NCBI GenBank assembly: GCA_029821875.1
Contig: JALGXW010000007.1
Coordinates: 47,640 to 111,639 of the forward strand
DNA length: 64,000 nucleotides
Direction: 5' to 3'
From: Candidatus Hebobacterum abditum
GTDB taxonomy: Bacteria > Armatimonadota > Hebobacteria > Hebobacterales > Hebobacteraceae
A program made the position numbers and the translations under genes. Below, piece by piece: positions 1 through 9,600 of this stretch (the stretch's first letter is position 1; the number at the start of each line of letters is the position of its first letter). Below the pieces are notes generated by a model that made no database searches, was not told the origin of the DNA, and saw nothing but the letters and a program-made list of their open reading frames with translations.

Positions 1-2105
1 ACGATGCGACCTTCGTCGAGCACGAGGAGCTTGTGGGCGTTGCGGAGCGTCGAGAGCCGGTGGGCGATGGCGAAGGTCGTGCGGCCCTCGATGAGGCGGC
101 CGATGGCCTCCTGAATCTGCTGCTCGGTCTCCAGGTCAACGCTGGCGGTGGCCTCGTCGAGGATGAGGAGCGCCGGGTCATGGAGGATCGCGCGGGCGAT
201 GCAGACACGCTGCTTCTCCCCGCCGGAGAGGCGGTTGCCGCGCTCGCCGACCTGCTCGTCGTAGCCGTCGGGCTTGCTGATGATGAAGTCGTGGGCGTTG
301 GCGATCTTCGCGGCGGCCATGATATCCTCGGGTGTGGCCTCCGGCTTGGCGTAGGCGATGTTCTCGGCGACAGTGCCGGAGAAGAGGAACGGCTCCTGGA
401 GCACGACGCCGAGCTTCCCGCGATAGGACCAGAGGGACACGTCCCGCAGGGGGACGCCGTCGACGAAGATCTCTCCCTCATCGGCGTCGTAGAACCGGCA
501 CAGCAGGTTGATGATGGTGCTCTTGCCGACACCGCTCTTCCCGACCAGGCCCAGCATCTGGCCGGGCTTGACCTTGAACGAGATGTCCTTGAGGACTTGC
601 TGGTGCTTCTCGTAGCCGAACCCGACGTTGCGGTACTCTACCTCGCCGTCGATCTCCTCCAGCTCGACCTCGCCTCGGGACTGCTCGCTCTCCGACTCGG
701 CGTCCAGCACCTCGAACACGCGCTCGGCGGCGGTGAGGGCGCGGGTGATCCACTGGGTCGAGTGACCGAGGAACTCGAGCGGATGCTGGACCATCGCCAG
801 ATAGGCAAGGAAGGCGACGATCATGCCCAGGGTGATGCCCCCGTACATATGGAGCATGCTCCCGAAGTACCAGACGAGGAGCGATCCGCTCCCGATGATG
901 AGCCACATCAGGGGGAAGAACGTGCCGGCAGTCGCGTCTGCGTAGACACCGGCGGCGCGCAGGTCGTCGTTGCGGAACTGGTAGCGCCCGATCTCGGACT
1001 GCTGCTGGGAGAAGGCCTTCGTGACCTTCACGCGACCGAGGGCATCGGAGACGAGCCCGTGGAATCGCCGCATCCGATACCACCAGTTATGGAACGCGCG
1101 CCGGAGCAGCCGCCAGAGCTTGCGCACGAGGATGAAGAGGATGGGCAGCGGGACCATCGCAATAAGCGCGAGCTTCCAGTTCATGGCGAGGAGGACCACG
1201 CTCACGGCGACGATAGTGACAACGTTCACCACCAAGAACGGGAGCGCGAAGGCGAGCAGGTCCTGAATCCCGTTGGCGTCCTGGGTCAGCCGCGAGATGA
1301 TGGTGCCTGTCGGATGGTGGTCGTAGTACCGCATGGACAGCCACTGGAGGCGCTCGTAAAGCTGGGCGCGGATGTCGAAGCTGATGCGCGCGCCGAGCCA
1401 GGCTGCGATCCGGTTGCGCCAGATCTCCATGCCGGTGTGGGCGAGGCCCGCAGAGGCCAGGCCGAGCACGAGCCAGATGACCAGGTGGTAGTTGGTCCCG
1501 AGGGTGAGCACACGGTCCACAAGGAGCATCGTCAGGAACGGAGGGACCATCCCAGCGACTATGGAGCCGACCATGAGCGAGCCGATGAGCACCATGCGGC
1601 CGGTGTAGGGCTTGGTGAGTCCCAGCAGGCGCCTCAGCGTCGCTCCCTTACGCAGGCACCGAGGACAGACGCGAGTATACTCGCCGAGGAAGAGACCGCA
1701 GGTCGCGCATCGCGTCGCGCGCTCGTCCACCTCGGGAAGCGGCTTGCCTTCGATGAGAGCGTCGAGTTGGATGCGCACGCGGCCGAAGGCGTCGGACATG
1801 GCGTGGCTGAAGGAGATCAGGTCCTCCCGCCTCCCGTCCACGACCGCCCGGAGGGCGGCCCCGCCCACCAGTGTCTCGATCTCGACCTTGCTGACATCGG
1901 CGAAGGGCAGATCCTTCAGCAGTGCCGGCCTCTCCCCATCGGAAGAGAAGACGAGGAGGCGATCATCGGCGAGCGCGAGGAACTGCTCTCCGAAGTTGCC
2001 GTCCGGAGCCAGATCGCTGAAGGCGACCAGACGTATGTCGGCGGCGGGTCGAACGCCCTCCACCGCCTGTCGCACGTCTTCAGGTATGTGATTGGACTCG
2101 GCCAT
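1..2105 (-). CDS. ABC exporter with N-terminal zinc ribbon (3' end cut by window edge)
   Basis: This is a fused permease/ATPase of the multidrug/lipid exporter type, acting in the inner membrane. The start ATG at 2105 (MAESNHIPEDV) follows AAGGTG. Residues 1-120 form a beta-rich domain reminiscent of bacterial PH-like folds. A CxxC...CxxC ribbon follows (C133, C136, C147, C150), then six membrane helices from about 165 to 460 and the nucleotide-binding domain. That domain has Walker A GKSGVGKST near 520, the signature LSGGEKQ near 627, Walker B LLILDEATA and the H-loop histidine (AIAHRLS). Only the last residues lie outside the window. The N-terminal extension is unusual for the family. Similar exporters can be paired with a DUF1854 protein, which would lie off the left edge; that is inference. 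Its substrate cannot be told from sequence. Confidence 0.93.
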   Translation of the reverse strand, partial: MAESNHIPEDVRQAVEGVRPAADIRLVAFSDLAPDGNFGEQFLALADDRLLVFSSDGERPALLKDLPFADVSKVEIETLVGGAALRAVVDGRREDLISFSHAMSDAFGRVRIQLDALIEGKPLPEVDERATRCATCGLFLGEYTRVCPRCLRKGATLRRLLGLTKPYTGRMVLIGSLMVGSIVAGMVPPFLTMLLVDRVLTLGTNYHLVIWLVLGLASAGLAHTGMEIWRNRIAAWLGARISFDIRAQLYERLQWLSMRYYDHHPTGTIISRLTQDANGIQDLLAFALPFLVVNVVTIVAVSVVLLAMNWKLALIAMVPLPILFILVRKLWRLLRRAFHNWWYRMRRFHGLVSDALGRVKVTKAFSQQQSEIGRYQFRNDDLRAAGVYADATAGTFFPLMWLIIGSGSLLVWYFGSMLHMYGGITLGMIVAFLAYLAMVQHPLEFLGHSTQWITRALTAAERVFEVLDAESESEQSRGEVELEEIDGEVEYRNVGFGYEKHQQVLKDISFKVKPGQMLGLVGKSGVGKSTIINLLCRFYDADEGEIFVDGVPLRDVSLWSYRGKLGVVLQEPFLFSGTVAENIAYAKPEATPEDIMAAAKIANAHDFIISKPDGYDEQVGERGNRLSGGEKQRVCIARAILHDPALLILDEATASVDLETEQQIQEAIGRLIEGRTTFAIAHRLSTLRNAHKLLVLDEGRI

Positions 2106-2462
2106 AGGTCTGCACCTTGGTGAGCGTCAAACGGAACAAGCAGAGACTGAAAAGGAACGAGATGAAGTACGTTCCGCGCGGCGGTCCACGCCCATCGCCC
2201 TCGCGCCCGTGCGCGCAGGCGGTCGCGTCGGGCAGCCGCCCCCGGCGCCTCTCAGCGCCCGGGCCGCCCGATGCCGCCGCTGTGTGGCTGTGTCAGTTAG
2301 TGAGCAGCTTCATCATTGGTCTCCCCCTCGCTGGCTGGGGATCCAAAAGGAGAAACGCGCCAAACCTGCACCATCCGGTCCCCCAGATGGCTAGGAGCAG
2401 GCGCGTCGAGGGCTGAACTCGCGGATTCCTGCCAGAGCCTATGGTTTTGTCGCTGGTCAGCC
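2106..2462 (-). promoter_or_regulatory. Long 5' leader of the ABC exporter with a tiny ORF and GC-rich hairpin
   Basis: About 355 nt separate the predicted transcription start near 2462 from the exporter ATG. No full gene is visible. Inside lies an eight-codon ORF (2316 to 2293, MMKLLTN then stop) preceded by GGGGGAG at good spacing. It is followed by a GC-rich segment (about 2225-2270) that can fold with GGCGC pairing to GCGCC. This resembles an attenuator or leader-peptide arrangement, but no known riboswitch consensus was recognised. The structure claims are read by eye and are inference. Confidence 0.3.
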
Positions 2463-2468
2463 GTGCAG

Positions 2469-2498
2469 AATATACCTCATTCGGCCGATCTGTGTCAA
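2469..2498 (-). promoter_or_regulatory. Sigma-70-type promoter for the ABC exporter
   Basis: On the minus strand TTGACA (2493-2498) and TATATT (2469-2474) are separated by 18 bp. The -35 is a perfect consensus and the -10 is a one-base variant. It sits about 140 nt past the end of ftsK, pointing toward the exporter, so the exporter is probably transcribed independently of ftsK. Confidence 0.75.
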
Positions 2499-2571
2499 CC
2501 CCTGATGGTGGCCAGATTCGGCCCTGCCCCCGCCCACAGGACCTCCGCCGCATGCCCGCACCAGACATGAC

Positions 2572-2600
2572 TCGGGCGGGCCACCCAGCGGCCCGCCCGA
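2572..2600 (-). terminator. Hairpin downstream of ftsK
   Basis: A perfect 11-bp stem (TCGGGCGGGCC with GGCCCGCCCGA, loop of 7) lies 35 nt after the ftsK stop. There is no U-tract after it, so it is either a GC-rich terminator lacking the tail or an mRNA-stabilising 3' hairpin. It separates ftsK from the promoter at 2469-2498. Confidence 0.5.
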
Positions 2601-2634
2601 TCGCGTTTCCCCCTCGGCGCAACTGCCCGCCCTC

Positions 2635-5031
2635 CTACTCGTCCTCGTAGTCCTCCGGCTCTTCGGAGTCGTCGAAGTCTTCTTCTTCGTCCGCCTCTTC
2701 CTCGTCGTCAAGCTGGCCGGAGCGCGCCAGCTCTGCGATGCGGTCCGCCGGCGTCCCGTAGACCTCCCTCGGCTTGCGCCCGTCGTGGGGGCCGACGTAC
2801 CCCCGCTCCTCCATCATATCGATCAGTCGCGCGGCGCGGGTGTAGCCGAGCTTGAACTTCCGCTGAAGCATCGAGGCGGAGGCGTGCTTCGTGGCGAGCA
2901 CGAAGTCCAGCGCCGTCTCGAACATCTCGTCCTCGACACCGTCCTCCTCGCCCTTGCTCAACACTATCGAGCCGGCGCTCTCCAGCGCGCCCTTGGCGTA
3001 GTGCGGCTGCGCCTGCTTCTTGAGGAACTCCACCACCTCGTTGAGGTCGCGCTCGCTGATGTAGGCCCCCTGGAGCCGCACCGGCTTGCCGGTCGGCGCG
3101 TCGAGCGGAAGAAACAGCATGTCTCCCGATCCGACCAGCCTCTCCGCGCCGTTGATGTCGAGGATCGTCCGGGAGTCGACCTGTGAGGCCACCGCGAAGG
3201 CGATGCGGGAGGCGATGTTCGCCTTGATCGTTCCCGTGATGACGTTCACTGATGGCCGCTGTGTGGCGACCACGAGGTGGATGCCCGTCGCCCGTGCGAG
3301 CTGCGCGAGCCGGCAGATGGAGGTCTCGAACTCGGTCGCCGCCTGCATCATCAGGTCGGCCAGCTCGTCCACGACGATGACCAGGTAGTACATCGGGTCC
3401 ATGTCGTCGTCCATCCGGGCGCGCTCGTTCCACCCCTTGATGTTGCGGGTGCCGACATCCGCGAACTGCGAGTAGCGCAGCTCCATCTCCCGGATCGCCC
3501 AACGCAGAAGCCCGGCTGACTCCTTCGCGTCGTGGGCCACCGGCGCGGCCAGGTGGGGAATGCCCTCGAACAGGCTCAGCTCGACCCGCTTCGGGTCGAT
3601 CAGCAGGAACTTGACTTCATCGGGCCTCGCCCGGAAAAGGATGGACGTAATCAGCGAGTTGAGGCTGACGCTCTTGCCGGAGTTCGTTGCACCTGCAATC
3701 AGCAGGTGCGGCATGGTGGCCAGGTCGGCCATCATGGGGGTGCCGGAGATGTCTCGGCCGAGCGCGAACGCGACTTTCGACTTCATCCGCTGCGCCGCCG
3801 GCGAGCCCATGATCTCCCGCAGGTGGACGAAGGTCACCTCGGGGTTGGGCACCTCGATACCGATGACGCCCTTGCCCGGCACCGGGGCCTCCACCCGGAC
3901 GGCCAGCGCCTTGAGCGCGTAGGCGAGATCATCGGCCAGGTTGGTGATCTTGCTCACCCGCACTCCGGGTGGCAGCATGATCTCGTACCGCGTGACCCGC
4001 GGGCCGCGCTCGACATCGACCACATGGGCATCGATGCCGTAGCTCCCCAGGGCCTCTTCGAGCGTATCGCGGCTGGCGAGCGCCTCCCGCTCCGCTTCCT
4101 CTGACGAGGGAGGCTCGGTGAGGAGATCAAGCCCCGGAAGCTCGAAGTTCGCGTACTCCGGACTGGGCTCGCGGGACTCGTCCACCTCCGCCCCCGCACC
4201 CGAGTCGAGCAACTGCAGGCGCGGAGAACCACCCTTGGGGGCTGGCTCGTCCTGAGGCTCCTCCTCCTCGGCCTCGGAGGGGATCGGGTGAGGCGGCTCC
4301 ACCTTGCGCCGCCTGCGGCGTGGCTGCTGCGGAGGTGGCAGGGGGGCCGGCCCGCGCACGCGTGGGATTGCCCACGCGCTCACGGACCATCCAGCCCTTG
4401 CCACAGAGCGGACCATCGATACGGCGGCACAGAACAGCCCCGCCAGCGCGCTCGTCGCAACTCCTCCGATGAAGCGCATCACCCAGGCGCCCCCGGACAT
4501 GAGGGTGACCAGCGGCGTGTCGCTGATATACCCGACGGCCCACAGCCCGGCCAGGGAAAGGATCAAGATGCTGACGCCCGGTCCGAACAGCGGCCGAAGC
4601 ATCTCCGCCACCAGCACCCCGAGCAGCCCGCCCGGCTCGGAGGCGAAGGCCCTCCCAAGGACCCCACTGCTCGGAAGGGCCAGCTCCCAGATCGCCAGCA
4701 TGAGCCACAGCAGAATCCCGAACCCCGCCGCGAGGCGGCCGAAATCCACCCTCTCCCAGCGGAGAACCATGACGGCCCCAAGGATCAGCAGGGCCACGGA
4801 GATCAGGAATGCGCCCACCCGTCCGGCCAGGTAGCTGAGCCCGTGGTAGAGGACGGGCGCGACCAGGCCCGACTCTCGCGCCGCGCCCAGCAGCAGCACG
4901 ATCCCGAGCGCGAAGAGCCCCAGCCCGATCACCTCGTACCGGAGGCGCCGCCGGGGCTCGACCGCCTCGACCGCGAAACGCCTGGGCAGTCGCACTGCGC
5001 CGGCTGCCCCCATCTGCGAGCGATCTCTCAT
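2635..5031 (-). CDS. ftsK: DNA translocase FtsK/SpoIIIE
   Basis: Septum-anchored hexameric DNA pump that clears chromosome ends through the closing division septum. The protein is about 798 residues from the ATG at 5031, which follows GAGAGG; the open frame continues upstream but that start lacks a better ribosome site. The N-terminal 200 residues hold four to five hydrophobic helices (for example 35-50, 72-90, 101-118). A proline/acid-rich linker follows, then the motor domain with Walker A GATNSGKS at 447-454 and Walker B VIVVDELADLM. A winged-helix gamma domain (residues ~700-770, SASMLQRKFKLGYTRAARLID) reads KOPS-like sites. The C-terminus is a run of Asp and Glu (DDEEEADEEEDFDD), beyond the usual family end. 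Confidence 0.97.
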   Translation of the reverse strand: MRDRSQMGAAGAVRLPRRFAVEAVEPRRRLRYEVIGLGLFALGIVLLLGAARESGLVAPVLYHGLSYLAGRVGAFLISVALLILGAVMVLRWERVDFGRLAAGFGILLWLMLAIWELALPSSGVLGRAFASEPGGLLGVLVAEMLRPLFGPGVSILILSLAGLWAVGYISDTPLVTLMSGGAWVMRFIGGVATSALAGLFCAAVSMVRSVARAGWSVSAWAIPRVRGPAPLPPPQQPRRRRRKVEPPHPIPSEAEEEEPQDEPAPKGGSPRLQLLDSGAGAEVDESREPSPEYANFELPGLDLLTEPPSSEEAEREALASRDTLEEALGSYGIDAHVVDVERGPRVTRYEIMLPPGVRVSKITNLADDLAYALKALAVRVEAPVPGKGVIGIEVPNPEVTFVHLREIMGSPAAQRMKSKVAFALGRDISGTPMMADLATMPHLLIAGATNSGKSVSLNSLITSILFRARPDEVKFLLIDPKRVELSLFEGIPHLAAPVAHDAKESAGLLRWAIREMELRYSQFADVGTRNIKGWNERARMDDDMDPMYYLVIVVDELADLMMQAATEFETSICRLAQLARATGIHLVVATQRPSVNVITGTIKANIASRIAFAVASQVDSRTILDINGAERLVGSGDMLFLPLDAPTGKPVRLQGAYISERDLNEVVEFLKKQAQPHYAKGALESAGSIVLSKGEEDGVEDEMFETALDFVLATKHASASMLQRKFKLGYTRAARLIDMMEERGYVGPHDGRKPREVYGTPADRIAELARSGQLDDEEEADEEEDFDDSEEPEDYEDE

Positions 5032-5224
5032 GTGCCCGAACCTCTCGTACCCTGCAATTGAACGCTGGCTTGACGCGCCGCCGAGGCGACGACGACCGCC
5101 CGCGGGAAGGGGGCGCCCGCGAGTGCGCGGCACAGTGAGTTACCACGTCTGCGGCCGCGAGGACAAACGCCGAGGTGGGGGCATGGGCAGGAACCCCTCA
5201 CAGCGGCTGCTGGCCGGGAGCAGG

Positions 5225-6352
5225 CTACACGATCTGCGGGAACAGCCCCGAGTTCAGCTTCGCGTGATAGTCCCGTGCCCTCGGGGCGTGGCCGCAGGTG
5301 TAGCAGCCGCATCCCTCGAGTTCATGCCCCAGCTTCGGCAACCTGAATGCCTCCCGGCGGAAGGCGCTATAGGCGGGGGAGAGCCAGATGTCTCTGAACT
5401 GCTTCTGTGTTGCGTCACCCACGACGCGCCGAGAGACACCGCACGGGTCGACCCCACCGTCGGCGAGGACGCGGCAGAAGAAGTGGGCAACATAGCACGG
5501 GGTTTGTCCGAAAACGCCCCTCGACCACTCCGCGCCCTGCGTGTAGCTCAGGTAGTGCCGGGCATTGGTCGTGAGACCCGCCTTATCGAGCATGGCCTGT
5601 GCGAGGTCCATCCGCAGACGCACTTCGCACTCCTCTTCCGGTGATAGAGCCAGCTCGCGGCTGGCTTCGTTGATCCCGAGCGGCGCGAACTCGACGTTGT
5701 TGAGCCCGAGTTGGATTGCCTCTTCTGCGATGTCCGTTATCTCGCTCCAGTTGTCCCTCTGCACGATGAACGAGACAGAGATGCCCGGCTTCGCCGCTTC
5801 ACGCCGAGCGCGGCTTCCTCTCAGATACCTGAGCATCTGGACGATGCGAGAGCGTTCGCCCACCGGCCCGGCGGTGATCCGACGGTGAGTCTCATCGGCA
5901 GCGGAGTTGAGGCTGACGTTGAGGGAGTCGAGGCCGATCTCGACGAACGCGTCGCACATCTCTGGGGTCAACCGACTCCCATTTGTGATCAACACGCAGT
6001 GAATCCCGGCGGCCTTGACGTACTGCAGCATCTCGAGCGCGTCGGGATGGAGAAGCGGCTCGCCAGTACCGCCAATGTCGAGCCGTTGTGTCCCCATCTC
6101 GCTGAACTGATCGATGAGGCGCTCGAAGCACTCCCTCGGCAGCACGTGGTTGCGGTGCTGCTTCGGGAGCCGGTTGGAGTGCGCCCAGCACATCCCACAG
6201 CGGTAGTTGCAGTGCTCCGTGATGCCGATCTGCACCCACGAAGGACCCGGCCTCAAGGCGACCCCGGCTCGCAGCCGCCTGCCCATCAGCCGTCTGCGGG
6301 TCCCCCGCTTCAGTTGCCCCGCGACACGGAAGCCTACAGCGCCCAACCCCAT
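5225..6352 (-). CDS. Radical SAM protein with SPASM-like C-terminus
   Basis: A 375-residue radical SAM enzyme. The cluster-binding motif CNYRCGMC (CxxxCxxC) is followed by the GGTGEPLLH segment that contacts SAM. The C-terminal part contains further cysteines (CYVAHFFCRVLADGGVDPCG, CGCYTC), which suits auxiliary Fe-S clusters of a SPASM or twitch domain. The start ATG at 6352 is chosen because AAGGGGGG lies seven bases upstream; the open frame extends further without a ribosome site. SPASM proteins often modify peptides or sugars, but no precursor peptide was seen nearby. It is divergent from the large hydrolase at 6611, and its substrate is unknown. Confidence 0.88.
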   Translation of the reverse strand: MGLGAVGFRVAGQLKRGTRRRLMGRRLRAGVALRPGPSWVQIGITEHCNYRCGMCWAHSNRLPKQHRNHVLPRECFERLIDQFSEMGTQRLDIGGTGEPLLHPDALEMLQYVKAAGIHCVLITNGSRLTPEMCDAFVEIGLDSLNVSLNSAADETHRRITAGPVGERSRIVQMLRYLRGSRARREAAKPGISVSFIVQRDNWSEITDIAEEAIQLGLNNVEFAPLGINEASRELALSPEEECEVRLRMDLAQAMLDKAGLTTNARHYLSYTQGAEWSRGVFGQTPCYVAHFFCRVLADGGVDPCGVSRRVVGDATQKQFRDIWLSPAYSAFRREAFRLPKLGHELEGCGCYTCGHAPRARDYHAKLNSGLFPQIV

Positions 6353-6610
6353 GGTCGTTCCCCCCTTGCTCCTGCGGCTCCCTCCCGCACCTCCTCGTGA
6401 GTCTCCGGGTGGTATGCCTGGGGGCGCTGCCGCAGTGGCATCCGGCATCTTCAAGTACCACATCCGCGGCCGGCCGGACAAAGCGCAGCGGCTGCGGACG
6501 GCGCACGGCCACTCAGGGTCGGTTACGGCGTCCGCAGCAGGGCTAGACGGCAGGAGACTCGTGCCACGTGTCTAAGGACTCTCGGCACGGCCGTATCGGA
6601 GGAGGAATCA

Positions 6611-9600
6611 GTGAGAAAGAGCCGAGGGCGGCGCGCCCAAGCGCCGCCTAAGTACGACATCGTCTACTCGCAGGACATCGCCACCCCCCATGTGAAGTGG
6701 GCCGAGCCCTACGCGGAAGGGCCCATCCGCGCCTTCATCATCTCCAGCGTACATGAGGGCCGAACCGTCGTCGAGCTGGGCCAGCGTATGTCGCTCGACG
6801 CCCGCGTTCTCAGCATCGACCCCCGCTGGGATGTGAACAAGTGGTGCATGGACCGCTATGCCGATTTCGATCCGCTCGCGCCCGGCGACTACAGCCGCGC
6901 CTATTCGGTACTCGAACCGGAGCTGGCCGCGAAGGCGAAGTACGACGTCATCGTCATGCACAACATGCTCGGCTGGAACCACATGCCGGAGCGCATCCGC
7001 GACCTCATCTACCGGCGGGTCAAGCGTGGCGAGGGGCTCGTGCTCGTACACCCGCAGCTCGGGGAAAACCAGCGCGACAAGGGCCTGTGGGACCTCTCCC
7101 CTATCGTGTCCGTGCCGCCGACGCGGCTGAGTGCCGAGGGCGCGGGCATAAGCTCGGGCTATCCCCACCCGCCCAAGGAGGCCGTCTCGGCCGAACCGTG
7201 GTCGAAGGCCGTCGACCACTACATCGTCAACGGCGTGCCCTTCGAGGCACTCCCCTACGGGCCGCTTCGACACTACATGTACCGGCTCGGAAAGGGCGCG
7301 ACGGCCCTTACCACCGGCGCGAACGGCGCCCCGGTTGTCGCAGTGAAGCAGTTCGGCAAGGGCCGGGTCGTCGGCCTCGGCTACTACAACTACGCCCTCT
7401 TCCCCGAATTGGACCTTCGCCGCGGCCAGCTCGACGAGAGCTTCTGGGAGTATCTGTTCAGCCTCCTCATGCGCTCCATCATCTGGGCCGCCCGCAAGGA
7501 GCCGAGTCTTCGACTCGCCGACGTCGATGTGTCGGCGGCCCGCTTCGATCCGCCCAAGGTCGCCGACGGCGGGGCGACCATCCGGCTCCGCAGCGCCGGC
7601 CCCGCCAAGTCGGCGAAGGCCGAGGTCGCCTTCCGCAACGAACTGGGCGAGGTCGAGCGGAAGACAGCGCGCACGGTCCGCCTGGCCAAGGGCACGGCCG
7701 AGCTGCACGTCGGCCTGCCGGGCGCCTCACCAGCCGGTGGGCGGCACTTCGTGGACGTCATGGTCAGCGTGGGTGGCAAGAAGTCTGATTGGGGCACGGC
7801 CTCCTATGAAGTCAGCCGCGAAGCGCGAGTCACGAAGGTCGTACTGGACGCGGACGCCGTTCCGGTCGGCGGCAGCATCTCTGGCCGGGCGCGCCTCGCG
7901 GGCAAGCCCAAGGGGATGACTCTAGTCTCGGAGCTCCGGGACCTCAGCGGGAGGCTGCTCGCCCGCCAGGAGAAGCAGATCCGGGCCGGCCGCGAGGTGA
8001 GCTTCCGGCTGCGCTGCCCCGATGCGTTGACGAACCGCGGCTGGGTGAAGTGCGCACTCCGCGACGCCGGCCGCCATGTGCACGAAGCGCAGGCCGAGCT
8101 GGCCCTCACTCCGCCGCGGCGCAAGTGGCAGGACTACGAGGTGATCCTGCCGTGGATGCACGACGGCGTGTGGCCGTGGACCAACCTCGTCGAGGAACAG
8201 TTCCGCAGCTGCGGCATCACGAGCACCTCCGATACCCAGTACGGATTCCCGCTCACCGTTTCGATGCACCCGCCGGGGTTCGGCGTCTACTGGTATCGCC
8301 GGCACCCCTACCTCGAACGCAAGGACAACTACCGCAAGACCAGGGATCGCAAGTGGCTGGAGCGCGTGCCGTGCATCCACACCGACGAGTTTCGCCGCCC
8401 GGTGGCGCAGACGCTCCGCAAGGGCATCCCGCCCATCCTCAAGTACAGCCCCCTCGCCTACTACGTCTCGGACGAGTCCTCCATCACCTGTTACGAGGAT
8501 GCCCGCGACCTCTGCTGGAGCAAGGCCACGCTGGCCGAGTTCCGCAGGTGGCTGCGGCGGTGGTACCGCACCCTCGCTGCGCTCAACGCCGAGTGGGGCA
8601 CCCGCTACCGGAGCTGGGATAGGGTCATGCCGGTGACCTATGACCAGGCCCAGAAGCGCGGCAACCCAGCGCCCTGGCTGGATCACCGGCTATTCATGAA
8701 CACGACGCTGGCCGATGCGTTCAAGTACGCGATCGGCGTCGCGCAGAAAGTGGATCCCGAGGGCCTCGTCACCATCTCCGGCACTCAGCTTCCAGGCTCG
8801 CACAATGGCTGCGACTGGTCGAAGATCGACAGGATCGTCGAATACCTCCAGCCCTACTCCGGCGGCGGACAGGATGAGATGCACCGTTCCTTCAACCCCG
8901 ACATGATCCTCACCGGCTTCACCGGCTACGCCATGTCCGGCCCGCCGCTGGAGTGGGAGATCTGGCACCGCTTCCTCCACGGCCACCGCGGCGCCTCCAT
9001 CTTCTGGGGTTACTCGATGATCGATCCCGACCTCACCCTCAACGCGCAGGGCCGCTCCCTCGGCAAGTGCTTCGGAGAGCTGCGCGGCGAGGGGCTCTCG
9101 CGGGCCATCTCCTGCCTGCGAAGGGAGCACGACAAGATCGCCATTCACTTCTCCATGGCCAGCGGCCACACGTGGTGGATTCAGGACGGGAAGCTCAAGC
9201 ACAAGGACATGGAGTACGGCAGCAACACCTCCGCCGCCTTCCGCCGCTTCATCGGCAGCCGCGTCGGCTGGGGGCAGGTGTTCGAAGACCTCGGCTATCA
9301 GTACAACTACCTCCCCTACCGCGACCTGGAGAACGGCGGCCTCGCCAAGGGCGGCTACCGCGCGCTCGTGCTCCCCGGCTCCATCGCCGTCTCGGATCAA
9401 GAGGTCAAGGCGATCAGGCAGTTCGTCAAGCGCGGCGGCCTCGTCCTGGCCGACGAGATGCCCGGGCAGACAAGCGTGCACGGCAAGCCCCTGCCCGAAC
9501 CTTCGCTCGCCGGCCTCTTCGCGGCCGGGAAGTATGGCCGCGGCCGCGCCGTTCTGCTCGGCCGCTGGCTCGACGACTACGAAGACAATCGGCTCAAGGC

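Noticed and set aside
33..2123. A 696-codon open frame on the plus strand opposite the ABC exporter
   Set aside because: It has no recognisable motifs, while the opposite strand encodes a complete set of exporter motifs. High GC content makes long antisense frames common here.
2293..2622. A 109-codon minus-strand frame between ftsK and the ABC exporter
   Set aside because: It spans a promoter and a hairpin and has no family features. Only its last eight codons, with their own ribosome site, were kept as a possible leader ORF.
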